Source: an uncultured Aquimarina sp. (lineage in GTDB: Bacteria > Bacteroidota > Bacteroidia > Flavobacteriales > Flavobacteriaceae). From it: a stretch of 64,000 bases of DNA. Location: positions 39,080 through 103,079 of the forward strand of contig CANNFM010000018.1 of assembly GCA_947503835.1 (NCBI GenBank), in the 5' to 3' direction. The translations under genes and the position numbers were made by a program. Of the stretch, positions 42,302 to 49,034 are shown in pieces. A model generated the notes under the pieces. That model saw only the letters and a list, made by a program, of their open reading frames with translations, was not told the DNA's origin and ran no database searches. Numbering within the stretch: position 1 is the stretch's first letter; each line of letters begins with the position of its first letter.

Positions 42302-43192
42302 ATGTTTATTTCTGAGTTTAAAGATTACCTACTTCTTGAAAAAAAATATTCGCCACATACAGTTACGGCGTATACAACAGATCTTTTCTCTTTTTTAGAG
42401 TTTTATCAACAAGAGTATGAGGTCTCAGATGTTTCTAAAGCAGGATACTCACAGATCCGTTCCTGGATTGTATTGTTGGTGGATAGTGGTGTTTCTAATC
42501 GCACTGTAAATAGAAAAGTATCTTCACTTAAAACGTATTATAAGTTTTTGCTTAAAGTGGGTCATATCGATAAAAATCCTTTGGCAAAACATCAAGCCCT
42601 TAAAGCTTCAAAAAAACTTCAAATCCCCTTCTCTATTCAAGAGGTTTATGAGGTTTTAAAAGAACTTACAGATAATCAGGATTTTGAAAGTGTAAGGGAT
42701 AAATTGATAATAGAGCTTTTTTATGCCACGGGTATGCGTAGAATCGAGTTGGTGAACCTAAGGCTTTCAGATATAGATATAAGTAACCAGCAAATAAAAG
42801 TATTAGGGAAAAGAAATAAAGAGCGATATTTACCTTTGCTTTCTTCAGTTTCTGAAACACTTGAGTGTTATTTAGACCTAAGATTAGAAATAATTAAGGA
42901 TAAAGAGGATTCTTCTTTGTTGTTGACTAAAAAAGGAGTTAAAATATACGAAACACTTGTGTATCGAATCATAAATAGCTATTTTAGTAAGGCATCCTCA
43001 AAGGTGAAAAAGAGTCCACATATTTTGAGACACTCATTTGCTACTCATTTGCTTAACGAAGGTGCTAATTTAAATGCTGTAAAAGAATTACTTGGTCATT
43101 CCAGTTTGGCTGCTACTCAGGTGTATACTAATCATAGTGTGGCTCAACTAACAAAAGTTTATAAACAATCTCACCCAAGGAACAAAAAGTAA
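42302..43192 (+). CDS. xerC: XerC/XerD-type tyrosine recombinase
   Basis: The 296-residue protein has an N-terminal SAM-like DNA-binding domain (about 1-85; YSPHTVTAYTTDLFSF) and a C-terminal catalytic domain with the full set of residues: Arg146 in ATGMRRIEL, Lys170 in GKRNKER, His240 and Arg243 in HILRHSFATHLL, His266 in LLGHSSLAATQVY and nucleophile Tyr275. Xer recombinases resolve chromosome dimers at dif. Its fixed place between rpsU and hpf in Bacteroidota and its standard length argue for a housekeeping Xer rather than a phage integrase. The symbol xerC versus xerD cannot be decided from sequence alone. Confidence 0.9.
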   Translation: MFISEFKDYLLLEKKYSPHTVTAYTTDLFSFLEFYQQEYEVSDVSKAGYSQIRSWIVLLVDSGVSNRTVNRKVSSLKTYYKFLLKVGHIDKNPLAKHQALKASKKLQIPFSIQEVYEVLKELTDNQDFESVRDKLIIELFYATGMRRIELVNLRLSDIDISNQQIKVLGKRNKERYLPLLSSVSETLECYLDLRLEIIKDKEDSSLLLTKKGVKIYETLVYRIINSYFSKASSKVKKSPHILRHSFATHLLNEGANLNAVKELLGHSSLAATQVYTNHSVAQLTKVYKQSHPRNKK

Positions 43193-43263
43193 TAGGATAA
43201 AGAGGTAAGTTTATCTCTCTTTTTTGGCTTAAAATATTTGTTCAACTAATTAAACTAACACCT

Positions 43264-43566
43264 ATGAAAGTGAACTTGCAATCCGTAAATTTTAATGTAG
43301 ATCAAAAATTGGTGGAATTTATCCAAACTAAACTGGATAAGTTAGAGACCCATTTTAATCGTATTATTCATGCAGATGTATTCTTGAAAGTGATGAATAC
43401 AAGTGGAAAAGAAAATAAAATAACAGAAATTTTATTAAGTGTGCCTGGGGATGAATTTATAATTAAAAAAATCAATAAATCATTTGAAGGAGGTGTGGAT
43501 GAGTGTGTTAGTTCATTAGAAAGACAGTTGAGAAAACGGAAGGAAAAATTAAATGCACATGTTTGA
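43264..43566 (+). CDS. hpf: Ribosome hibernation-promoting factor (short HPF/RaiA type)
   Basis: The 100-residue protein matches the ribosome-associated sigma-54 modulation/HPF family in its short form: beta-alpha-beta start (VNFNVDQKLVEFIQTKLDKLETHF), VFLKVMN strand, and the terminal helix CVSSLERQLRKRKEKLNAHV. It binds the 30S decoding region in stationary phase and shuts down translation. There is no long C-terminal dimerisation domain. It precedes the tRNA-tuf cluster, in the order usual for the phylum. Confidence 0.92.
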   Translation: MKVNLQSVNFNVDQKLVEFIQTKLDKLETHFNRIIHADVFLKVMNTSGKENKITEILLSVPGDEFIIKKINKSFEGGVDECVSSLERQLRKRKEKLNAHV

Positions 43567-43586
43567 CTATTTTTTTTGAAAATAGT

Positions 43587-43617
43587 TTTGTGTAAAAAAT
43601 AAATTATTATACATTTG
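43587..43617 (+). promoter_or_regulatory. Promoter of the tRNA-tuf cluster
   Basis: TTTG (43587-43590), exactly 19 bases and TACATTTG (43610-43617) form an ideal -33/-7 pair. Confidence 0.82.
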
Positions 43618-43618
43618 C

Positions 43619-43645
43619 AGTCCGTTAGAAATAGCGGACTTTTTT
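43619..43645 (+). terminator. Leader hairpin with T run at the start of the tRNA transcript
   Basis: AGTCCG and CGGACT pair around a 10-base loop, followed by TTTTTT. It lies directly after the promoter, so it would be within or at the very start of the transcript; it may attenuate the tRNA-tuf transcript. Confidence 0.5.
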
Positions 43646-43667
43646 ATGTTCTAAAACATAGTGAAAA

Positions 43668-43741
43668 GCCGATGTAGCTCAGCTGGCTAGAGCAGCTGAT
43701 TTGTAATCAGCAGGTCGTGGGTTCGAGTCCCTCCATCGGCT
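43668..43741 (+). tRNA. tRNA-Thr (anticodon TGT)
   Basis: The cloverleaf is complete: acceptor GCCGATG/CATCGGC, D-arm GCTC/GAGC, anticodon stem GCTGA/TCAGC with loop TTTGTAA, and T-arm GTGGG TTCGAGT CCCTC (G-T closing). CCA is not encoded. Confidence 0.96.
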
Positions 43742-43841
43742 CTTGAAATATTGAAATTTGTAAAGGAATTTTCTGGTTTAAGTTGTACTTAAGCTATATG
43801 AAAATTAGGGGCGAGAAGTTTATCCTGAGCAAGGTCGAAGG

Positions 43842-43859
43842 GAGTCCCTCCATCGGCTC
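43842..43859 (+). repeat. Duplicated 3' end of tRNA-Thr (att-like 18-bp direct repeat)
   Basis: GAGTCCCTCCATCGGCTC repeats exactly the last part of tRNA-Thr(TGT) plus one base (43725-43742), 117 bases downstream. This 3'-end segment is where tyrosine integrases commonly recombine, so it may be an attachment-site scar. It is preceded by a CTGAGCAAGGTCGAAGGG element (43825-43842). Confidence 0.65.
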
Positions 43860-43984
43860 AAAAAAAGTTAAAATTTGAATAAAAATTGAAGCTTTTTTGA
43901 TGAAATTTTGAATTGTAAAATAAATGATTACTTTTGCACACTCAAATTTCATAAGTTCATATTGAAATTTTGAATTTATCAATT

Positions 43985-44066
<82 letters not shown>

Positions 44067-44120
44067 CAATAATTTTTAAAAACATAATCCAGATTTTGCT
44101 TGATAATTCTGGTTTATAAT

Positions 44121-44193
44121 GCGGGAGTAGCTCAGTTGGTAGAGCGTCAGCCTTCCAAGCTGAATGTCGCCAGTTCGAACCTGGTCTCCCGCT
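44121..44193 (+). tRNA. tRNA-Gly (anticodon TCC)
   Basis: Acceptor GCGGGAG/CTCCCGC, D-arm GCTC/GAGC, anticodon loop CTTCCAA and T-arm GCCAG/CTGGT fold completely, with discriminator T. Confidence 0.96.
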
Positions 44194-44316
44194 CTCAACA
44201 GAGCTGATTTTGACTATCATAAGTTAGGATTGGATTTTTAAAATAGATATAATGATTGATCGGATTTCTTTCTAAATAATGAAAGCGCTCTGGTTTGTCA
44301 TTATACTTGTTAAAAA

Positions 44317-44388
44317 GCCGGTGTAGCTCAGGGGTAGAGCGTTTCCTTGGTAAGGAAGAGGTCACGAGTTCAAATCTCGTCATTGGCT
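44317..44388 (+). tRNA. tRNA-Thr (anticodon GGT)
   Basis: Acceptor GCCGGTG/CATTGGC (two G-U pairs), anticodon stem TTTCC/GGAAG with loop TTGGTAA, and T-arm CACGA/TCTCG are present, with discriminator T. This is the second threonine isoacceptor of the cluster. Confidence 0.94.
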
Positions 44389-44445
44389 CTTAGTGCAAAG
44401 CATAAATTGAACACTAATATATAACTAAGATTAAATAAATTAATT

Positions 44446-45633
44446 ATGGCAAAGGAAACTTTTGATCGTTCCAAACCGCACTTAAATATTGGTACTATTG
44501 GACACGTTGATCACGGTAAAACGACTTTAACTGCTGCTATTACTAAAGTATTGGCTGATGCAGGTCTTTCTGAAGCAAGAGATTTCGATCAAATCGATAA
44601 TGCTCCTGAAGAAAAAGAAAGAGGTATTACTATTAACACATCTCACGTAGAGTATCAAACAGAAAATCGTCATTACGCACACGTTGACTGTCCAGGTCAC
44701 GCCGATTACGTAAAGAACATGGTTACTGGTGCTGCTCAGATGGATGGTGCGATCTTAGTAGTTGCTGCTACAGATGGTCCTATGCCACAAACTCGTGAGC
44801 ACATCCTTTTAGGACGTCAGGTAGGTATCCCAAGAATTGTTGTATTCATGAATAAAGTGGATATGGTTGATGATGAGGAACTTCTTGAATTAGTAGAGAT
44901 GGAAATCAGAGATCTTCTTTCTTTCTATGAGTATGATGGTGATAATGGTCCTGTAATTGCTGGTTCTGCACTTGGAGCTCTTAATGGAGAGCAAAAATGG
45001 GTTGATACTGTAATGGAGCTTATGGCTGCAGTAGATACTTGGATTGAATTGCCAAAACGTGATGTTGAGAAAGATTTCTTAATGCCTATTGAAGATGTAT
45101 TCTCTATTACTGGTCGTGGTACTGTTGCGACTGGTCGTATTGAAACTGGAATTGCTAATACTGGAGATCCTGTAGAGATTATTGGTATGGGAGCTGAGAA
45201 ATTAACTTCTACTATAACAGGAATTGAGATGTTCCGTCAGATCCTTGATAGAGGTGAGGCTGGAGATAATGCAGGTATCTTATTAAGAGGTATTGAAAAA
45301 ACTCAGATTTCTCGTGGTATGGTAATTACTAAGCCAGGATCTGTAACTCCACATAAAAAATTCAAAGCTGAGGTGTATATCCTTAAGAAAGAAGAAGGTG
45401 GACGTCACACTCCATTCCATAATAACTACCGTCCTCAGTTTTACGTACGTACAACTGATGTAACAGGAAATATTGCACTTCCTGATGGAGTTGAGATGGT
45501 AATGCCTGGTGATAACTTAACAATTACTGTTGAGTTGATTCAGACAATTGCAATGAATGTTGGTCTTCGTTTTGCGATCCGTGAAGGTGGTAGAACAGTA
45601 GGTGCTGGTCAGGTAACTGAAATTTTAGACTAA
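44446..45633 (+). CDS. tuf: Elongation factor Tu
   Basis: The 395-residue protein is a standard EF-Tu. The GTPase domain has GHVDHGKT (19-26), the switch II DCPGH motif (about 81-85), NKVD (about 136-139) and SAL (about 174), followed by two beta-barrel domains (IEDVFSITGRGTVATGRIE; FYVRTTDVTG; ending VGAGQVTEILD). It delivers aminoacyl-tRNA to the ribosome. Four tRNA genes lie upstream and tRNA-Trp downstream, so tRNAs and tuf share a transcript as in many bacteria. No Shine-Dalgarno is present before its ATG; the leader is AT-rich. Its codon use is visibly biased towards high expression. Confidence 0.99.
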   Translation: MAKETFDRSKPHLNIGTIGHVDHGKTTLTAAITKVLADAGLSEARDFDQIDNAPEEKERGITINTSHVEYQTENRHYAHVDCPGHADYVKNMVTGAAQMDGAILVVAATDGPMPQTREHILLGRQVGIPRIVVFMNKVDMVDDEELLELVEMEIRDLLSFYEYDGDNGPVIAGSALGALNGEQKWVDTVMELMAAVDTWIELPKRDVEKDFLMPIEDVFSITGRGTVATGRIETGIANTGDPVEIIGMGAEKLTSTITGIEMFRQILDRGEAGDNAGILLRGIEKTQISRGMVITKPGSVTPHKKFKAEVYILKKEEGGRHTPFHNNYRPQFYVRTTDVTGNIALPDGVEMVMPGDNLTITVELIQTIAMNVGLRFAIREGGRTVGAGQVTEILD

Positions 45634-45657
45634 ATTAAATATAGTATATATAAGAGT

Positions 45658-45683
45658 AAGGTATTCATTAAGGTGAATACCTT
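45658..45683 (+). other. Hairpin between tuf and tRNA-Trp
   Basis: A perfect 10-bp stem (AAGGTATTCA / TGAATACCTT) has a 6-base loop and no T run beyond CTT. It may be a processing site or weak terminator. Confidence 0.6.
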
Positions 45684-45696
45684 GCCTTATGTATAT

Positions 45697-45769
45697 ACGG
45701 GTTTAGCTCAGTTGGTAGAGCACTGGTCTCCAAAACCAGGTGTCGGGAGTTCGAGTCTCTCAACCCGTG
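45697..45769 (+). tRNA. tRNA-Trp (anticodon CCA)
   Basis: Acceptor ACGGGTT/AACCCGT, D-arm GCTC/GAGC, anticodon stem CTGGT/ACCAG with loop CTCCAAA, T-arm GGGAG/CTCTC and discriminator G are present. Its place between tuf and secE is conserved in bacteria. Confidence 0.97.
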
Positions 45770-45784
45770 CATAAAAACTAGGGG

Positions 45785-45821
45785 TTTATAATATTTAAAC
45801 CATGGTTTTAAACATTATAAA
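45785..45821 (+). other. Long AT-rich hairpin between tRNA-Trp and secE
   Basis: TTTATAAT-A-TTTAAACCA pairs with TGGTTTTAAACATTATAAA with one mismatch and one bulge. It is followed by TTTTG. It may separate the tRNA-tuf transcript from the secE-nusG transcript. Confidence 0.55.
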
Positions 45822-45928
45822 TTTTGAGTAAAACAATTGATGGTTTTTGATAAATAATTAATTGTAGAGAGTAATGAATTTTATTTACGAAGTGAGAGTT
45901 TTTCAGTTCGTTAAAAAAAATATACAAG

Positions 45929-46126
45929 ATGGCTGGATTAATAAATTACATTGCAGAATCATATAACGAGTTAAAAAATCATGTGACTTGGACTCCGTGG
46001 GCAGAGGCTCAAAGGCTTACCTTAGTTGTGATTGTTTTCTCTGTTATCTTTTCTCTGGTTATCTGGGGAATAGATACAGTGTTTAGTAATATGATAGAGT
46101 ATTATTTTACTTTAGTTAAATCTTAA
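45929..46126 (+). CDS. secE: Preprotein translocase subunit SecE
   Basis: The 65-residue protein is the short single-helix SecE: an amphipathic start (LINYIAESYNELKNHVTWTPWAEAQRLT) and one membrane helix (VVIVFSVIFSLVIWGIDTVF). It clamps SecY in the inner-membrane channel. nusG follows after 9 bases, the usual pairing. Confidence 0.95.
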   Translation: MAGLINYIAESYNELKNHVTWTPWAEAQRLTLVVIVFSVIFSLVIWGIDTVFSNMIEYYFTLVKS

Positions 46127-46135
46127 ATTGTGAAA

Positions 46136-46690
46136 ATGGCCGAGGTGGATAATTCAAAGAAGTGGTACGTTGTTAGAGCGGTAAGTGGTCAGGAGAACAA
46201 AGTTAAAGACTACATTGAGCGTGAAATTACGCATATGGGTCTTCAAGATTATGTTTCCCAGATTCTTGTTCCTACTGAAAAAGTAGTTCAGATTCGTAAT
46301 GGAAAAAAAATTAATAAAGAACGTGTGTATTTTCCTGGTTATGTGATGATAGAAGCAAACTTGTCTGGAGAAATACCACATATTATAAAGTCTATTAATG
46401 GAGTTATAGGTTTTCTTGGAGAAGTGAAGGGTGGAGATCCTGTGCCTTTAAGAAAAGCCGAAATTAATAGAATGCTTGGTAAGGTAGATGAACTTGCAGT
46501 GAAAACTGATAATGTTGCTATTCCTTACACCGTAGGAGAAACTGTAAAAGTTATCGATGGTCCATTTAATGGTTTTAATGGTACTGTTGAAAAAGTAAAT
46601 GAAGAAAAGCGTAAGCTCGAGGTAATGGTTAAGATCTTTGGAAGAAAGACACCATTAGAATTGAGTTATATGCAAGTTGAAAAAGTATAA
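46136..46690 (+). CDS. nusG: Transcription termination/antitermination factor NusG
   Basis: The protein has 184 residues from the ATG at 46136. An in-frame GTG at 46130 is possible but gives only two extra residues and lies 3 bases after the secE stop. The NGN domain covers about 8-110 (KKWYVVRAVSGQENKVKDYIE; VFFPGYV-like YFPGYVMIEANL) and the KOW domain about 130-184 (VKVIDGPFNGFNGTVEKVNEEKRKL). It binds RNA polymerase and links it to Rho or the ribosome. It starts the secE-nusG-rplK run. Confidence 0.96.
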   Translation: MAEVDNSKKWYVVRAVSGQENKVKDYIEREITHMGLQDYVSQILVPTEKVVQIRNGKKINKERVYFPGYVMIEANLSGEIPHIIKSINGVIGFLGEVKGGDPVPLRKAEINRMLGKVDELAVKTDNVAIPYTVGETVKVIDGPFNGFNGTVEKVNEEKRKLEVMVKIFGRKTPLELSYMQVEKV

Positions 46691-46712
46691 TAATTGTTAC
46701 ATTATATATCCG

Positions 46713-46747
46713 GAATTGTTCTTTTGCTTCCACTTACAGAACAATTC
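46713..46747 (+). other. Hairpin in the rplK leader
   Basis: GAATTGTTCT pairs perfectly with AGAACAATTC around a 15-base loop, 19 bases before the rplK start. It may be a processing or attenuation structure of the nusG-rplK junction; I do not recognise an L1 operator in it. Confidence 0.5.
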
Positions 46748-46765
46748 TAATTTAAAATTAGAAAA

Positions 46766-47203
46766 ATGGCTAAAGAGTTAAGTAAGGTTGTAAAATTACA
46801 AGTACGTGGTGGAGCGGCAAACCCATCCCCACCAGTTGGACCTGCTTTAGGTGCTGCCGGAGTAAATATCATGGAATTCTGTAAGCAATTCAATGGTAGA
46901 ACACAAGATAAGGCTGGTAAAGTATTACCAGTGGTTATTAATGTGTATAAAGACAAATCTTTTGATTTTGTTATTAAGACTCCTCCTGCAGCTGTTCAAA
47001 TACTGGAAGCAGCAAAACAGAAGAAAGGTTCTGGAGAGCCTAATCGTAAAAAAGTGGCTAGTGTTACTTGGGATCAAGTTCGTACTATAGCAGAAGATAA
47101 AATGCAAGATTTAAATGCGTTTACAGTAGAATCTGCTATGAAAATGATTGCTGGTACCGCTCGTTCAATGGGTGTAACTGTAAAAGGACAGGCTCCTTTT
47201 TAA
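46766..47203 (+). CDS. rplK: 50S ribosomal protein uL11
   Basis: The 145-residue protein shows the uL11 signature: KLQVRGGAANPSPPVGPALG near the start with the proline-rich linker, and the rRNA-binding C-terminal domain (DKMQDLNAFTVESAMKMIAGTARSMGV). It forms the base of the GTPase-associated stalk. rplA follows after 18 bases. Confidence 0.98.
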   Translation: MAKELSKVVKLQVRGGAANPSPPVGPALGAAGVNIMEFCKQFNGRTQDKAGKVLPVVINVYKDKSFDFVIKTPPAAVQILEAAKQKKGSGEPNRKKVASVTWDQVRTIAEDKMQDLNAFTVESAMKMIAGTARSMGVTVKGQAPF

Positions 47204-47221
47204 TCCAAAAACGTTTACAAA

Positions 47222-47917
47222 ATGGCAAAAGTAACTAAAAAGCAAAAAGAAGCAAACGCTAAAGTTGATAAGAACAAAGCGTATTCATTAGATGAAGCTT
47301 CTGCTTTAATAAAAGAAATAACTAACGTAAATTTTGATGCTTCTGTAGATCTTGCTGTTCGTTTGAACGTAGATCCACGTAAAGCTAATCAAATGGTGCG
47401 TGGTGTGGTAACGTTACCTCACGGAACAGGAAAAGATGTTAAGGTATTAGCATTAGTAACACCAGATAAAGAAGCTGAAGCTAAAGAGGCAGGAGCTGAT
47501 TTCGTTGGTCTTGATGAATATCTTGATAAGATTAAAGGCGGATGGACAGATGTAGATGTGATCATCACGATGCCTAGTGTTATGGGTAAATTAGGGCCAT
47601 TAGGTAGAGTATTAGGACCTCGTGGATTAATGCCTAATCCTAAGACTGGAACCGTAACTATGGATGTTGCAAAAGCTGTTTCTGATGTTAAAGCTGGTAA
47701 GATTGATTTTAAAGTTGATAAGACAGGTATTGTTCATGCAGCAATAGGAAAATCATCTTTCGATGCTAAGAAAATAGAAGGAAATGCTAACGAATTATTA
47801 ACAACATTAGTAAAGTTGAAACCACAGACTGCTAAGGGTGTATATATTAAATCAATATATATGTCTTCAACAATGAGTCCTGGTGTAGAGATAGATACTA
47901 AAAACTTTGCTGGGTAA
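47222..47917 (+). CDS. rplA: 50S ribosomal protein uL1
   Basis: The 231-residue protein has the two-domain uL1 pattern (VDLAVRLNVDPRKANQMVRG; MPNPKTGTVT; KGVYIKSIYMSSTMSPGVEID). It forms the L1 stalk and in many bacteria represses its own operon. It lies between rplK and rplJ with short gaps. Confidence 0.98.
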   Translation: MAKVTKKQKEANAKVDKNKAYSLDEASALIKEITNVNFDASVDLAVRLNVDPRKANQMVRGVVTLPHGTGKDVKVLALVTPDKEAEAKEAGADFVGLDEYLDKIKGGWTDVDVIITMPSVMGKLGPLGRVLGPRGLMPNPKTGTVTMDVAKAVSDVKAGKIDFKVDKTGIVHAAIGKSSFDAKKIEGNANELLTTLVKLKPQTAKGVYIKSIYMSSTMSPGVEIDTKNFAG

Positions 47918-47932
47918 TTAAGATAAACGATT

Positions 47933-48454
47933 ATGACAAGAGAAGAAAAATCACTAGTAATTGAAGACTTAACTGCTCAGTTGGCTGAAAATGCTAATAT
48001 CTATTTGGCTGATATTTCAGGTTTAGATGCAGGTACAACTTCAAATTTACGTAGAGCTTGTTTTAAAGCTGATGTATCATTAAAAGTAATTAAGAATACA
48101 CTTCTTGCTAAGGCAATGGAGAATTCAGATAAGGATTTTGGAGAATTACCAAATGTATTAAAAGGTAATACTTCATTAATGTTTGCTGAAACTGGTAATG
48201 CACCTGCAAAGGTAATCAAAGAATTTCGTAAGAAATCTGAGAAACCTTTACTAAAAGGAGCTTTTATTGCAGAAGCAATCTATATCGGTGATGAGAACCT
48301 TGATGCTTTAGTTGATATCAAATCTAAAGAAGAAGTTATCGGAGATATTATTGGCTTATTACAGTCGCCTGCTAAGAATGTTATTTCAGCATTAAAATCA
48401 GGTGGAGGTACTATAGCAGGTATCCTTAAAACATTATCCGAAAAAGAAGGATAA
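47933..48454 (+). CDS. rplJ: 50S ribosomal protein uL10
   Basis: The 173-residue protein starts MTREEKSLVIEDL and has the uL10 core (YLADISGLDAGTTSNLRRACF, VIKNTLLAKAM). Its C-terminal helix carries the bL12-binding region. It anchors bL12 dimers on the ribosome. The gap to rplA is only 15 bases, too short for the long L10 leader seen in Escherichia coli. Confidence 0.97.
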   Translation: MTREEKSLVIEDLTAQLAENANIYLADISGLDAGTTSNLRRACFKADVSLKVIKNTLLAKAMENSDKDFGELPNVLKGNTSLMFAETGNAPAKVIKEFRKKSEKPLLKGAFIAEAIYIGDENLDALVDIKSKEEVIGDIIGLLQSPAKNVISALKSGGGTIAGILKTLSEKEG

Positions 48455-48524
48455 TAACTAGTAGTGTACGCACTTTTTAACAAATTATATTTCAATTAAA
48501 AAAAATTATTTAAAACGATAGAAA

Positions 48525-48902
48525 ATGGCAGATTTAAAAGATTTCGCAGAACAATTAGTTAACTTAACAGTAAAAGAAGTTAATGAGTTAGCTGATATAT
48601 TAAAAGAAGAATATGGTATCGAGCCTGCTGCTGCTGCAGTTGCCGTAGCTGGTGGAACTGCTGGTGGAGGTGGTGATGCTGCTGAAGAAAAATCAGAATT
48701 TGATGTAATCCTTAAGGCCGCAGGTGGTTCTAAATTAGCAGTTGTAAAACTTGTTAAAGAATTAACTGGTCTTGGTCTTAAAGATGCAAAAGAATTAGTT
48801 GATGGTGCGCCTAAAGCAGTTAAAGAAGGAATTGCTAAAGACGAAGCAGAAGCTCTTAAAGCTCAATTAGAAGAGGCTGGAGCTGAGGTTGAGCTTAAGT
48901 AA
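48525..48902 (+). CDS. rplL: 50S ribosomal protein bL12 (L7/L12)
   Basis: The 125-residue protein has an N-terminal dimerisation part (LKDFAEQLVNLTVKEVNELADILKEEY), an Ala/Gly-rich hinge at about 33-50, and the C-terminal factor-binding domain (EKSEFDVILKAAG, KLAVVKLVKELTGLGLKDAKELVD). It recruits translation GTPases. It is separated from rpoB by a strong hairpin. Confidence 0.98.
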   Translation: MADLKDFAEQLVNLTVKEVNELADILKEEYGIEPAAAAVAVAGGTAGGGGDAAEEKSEFDVILKAAGGSKLAVVKLVKELTGLGLKDAKELVDGAPKAVKEGIAKDEAEALKAQLEEAGAEVELK

Positions 48903-48924
48903 GCTTACCATATATTGACATATA

Positions 48925-48961
48925 GGTTTAGACCCGGAGAGTATTCTCTGTGGTCTAAACC
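48925..48961 (+). other. Attenuator-like hairpin between rplL and rpoB
   Basis: A perfect 10-bp outer stem (GGTTTAGACC / GGTCTAAACC) encloses a second stem (GAGA/TCTC). It is followed by ATTTTG. A partial terminator here would lower rpoBC relative to ribosomal protein output, as known for the Escherichia coli rplL-rpoB attenuator. Confidence 0.7.
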
Positions 48962-49034
48962 ATTTTGCATATATACATGTTAAATGCTAAAATGTGCAAC
49001 CCTTTTTAAAATTTTAATTTAATTCCGTCCATTG

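Noticed and set aside
42302..43192. Tyrosine recombinase as an integrase of a mobile element that used the nearby tRNA-Thr
   Set aside because: Its length, full Xer residue set and conserved rpsU-xerC-hpf position indicate the housekeeping recombinase.
43800..43862. A second, degenerate tRNA after tRNA-Thr(TGT)
   Set aside because: Only the 3' 18 bases are duplicated; no D-arm or anticodon arm can be folded upstream.
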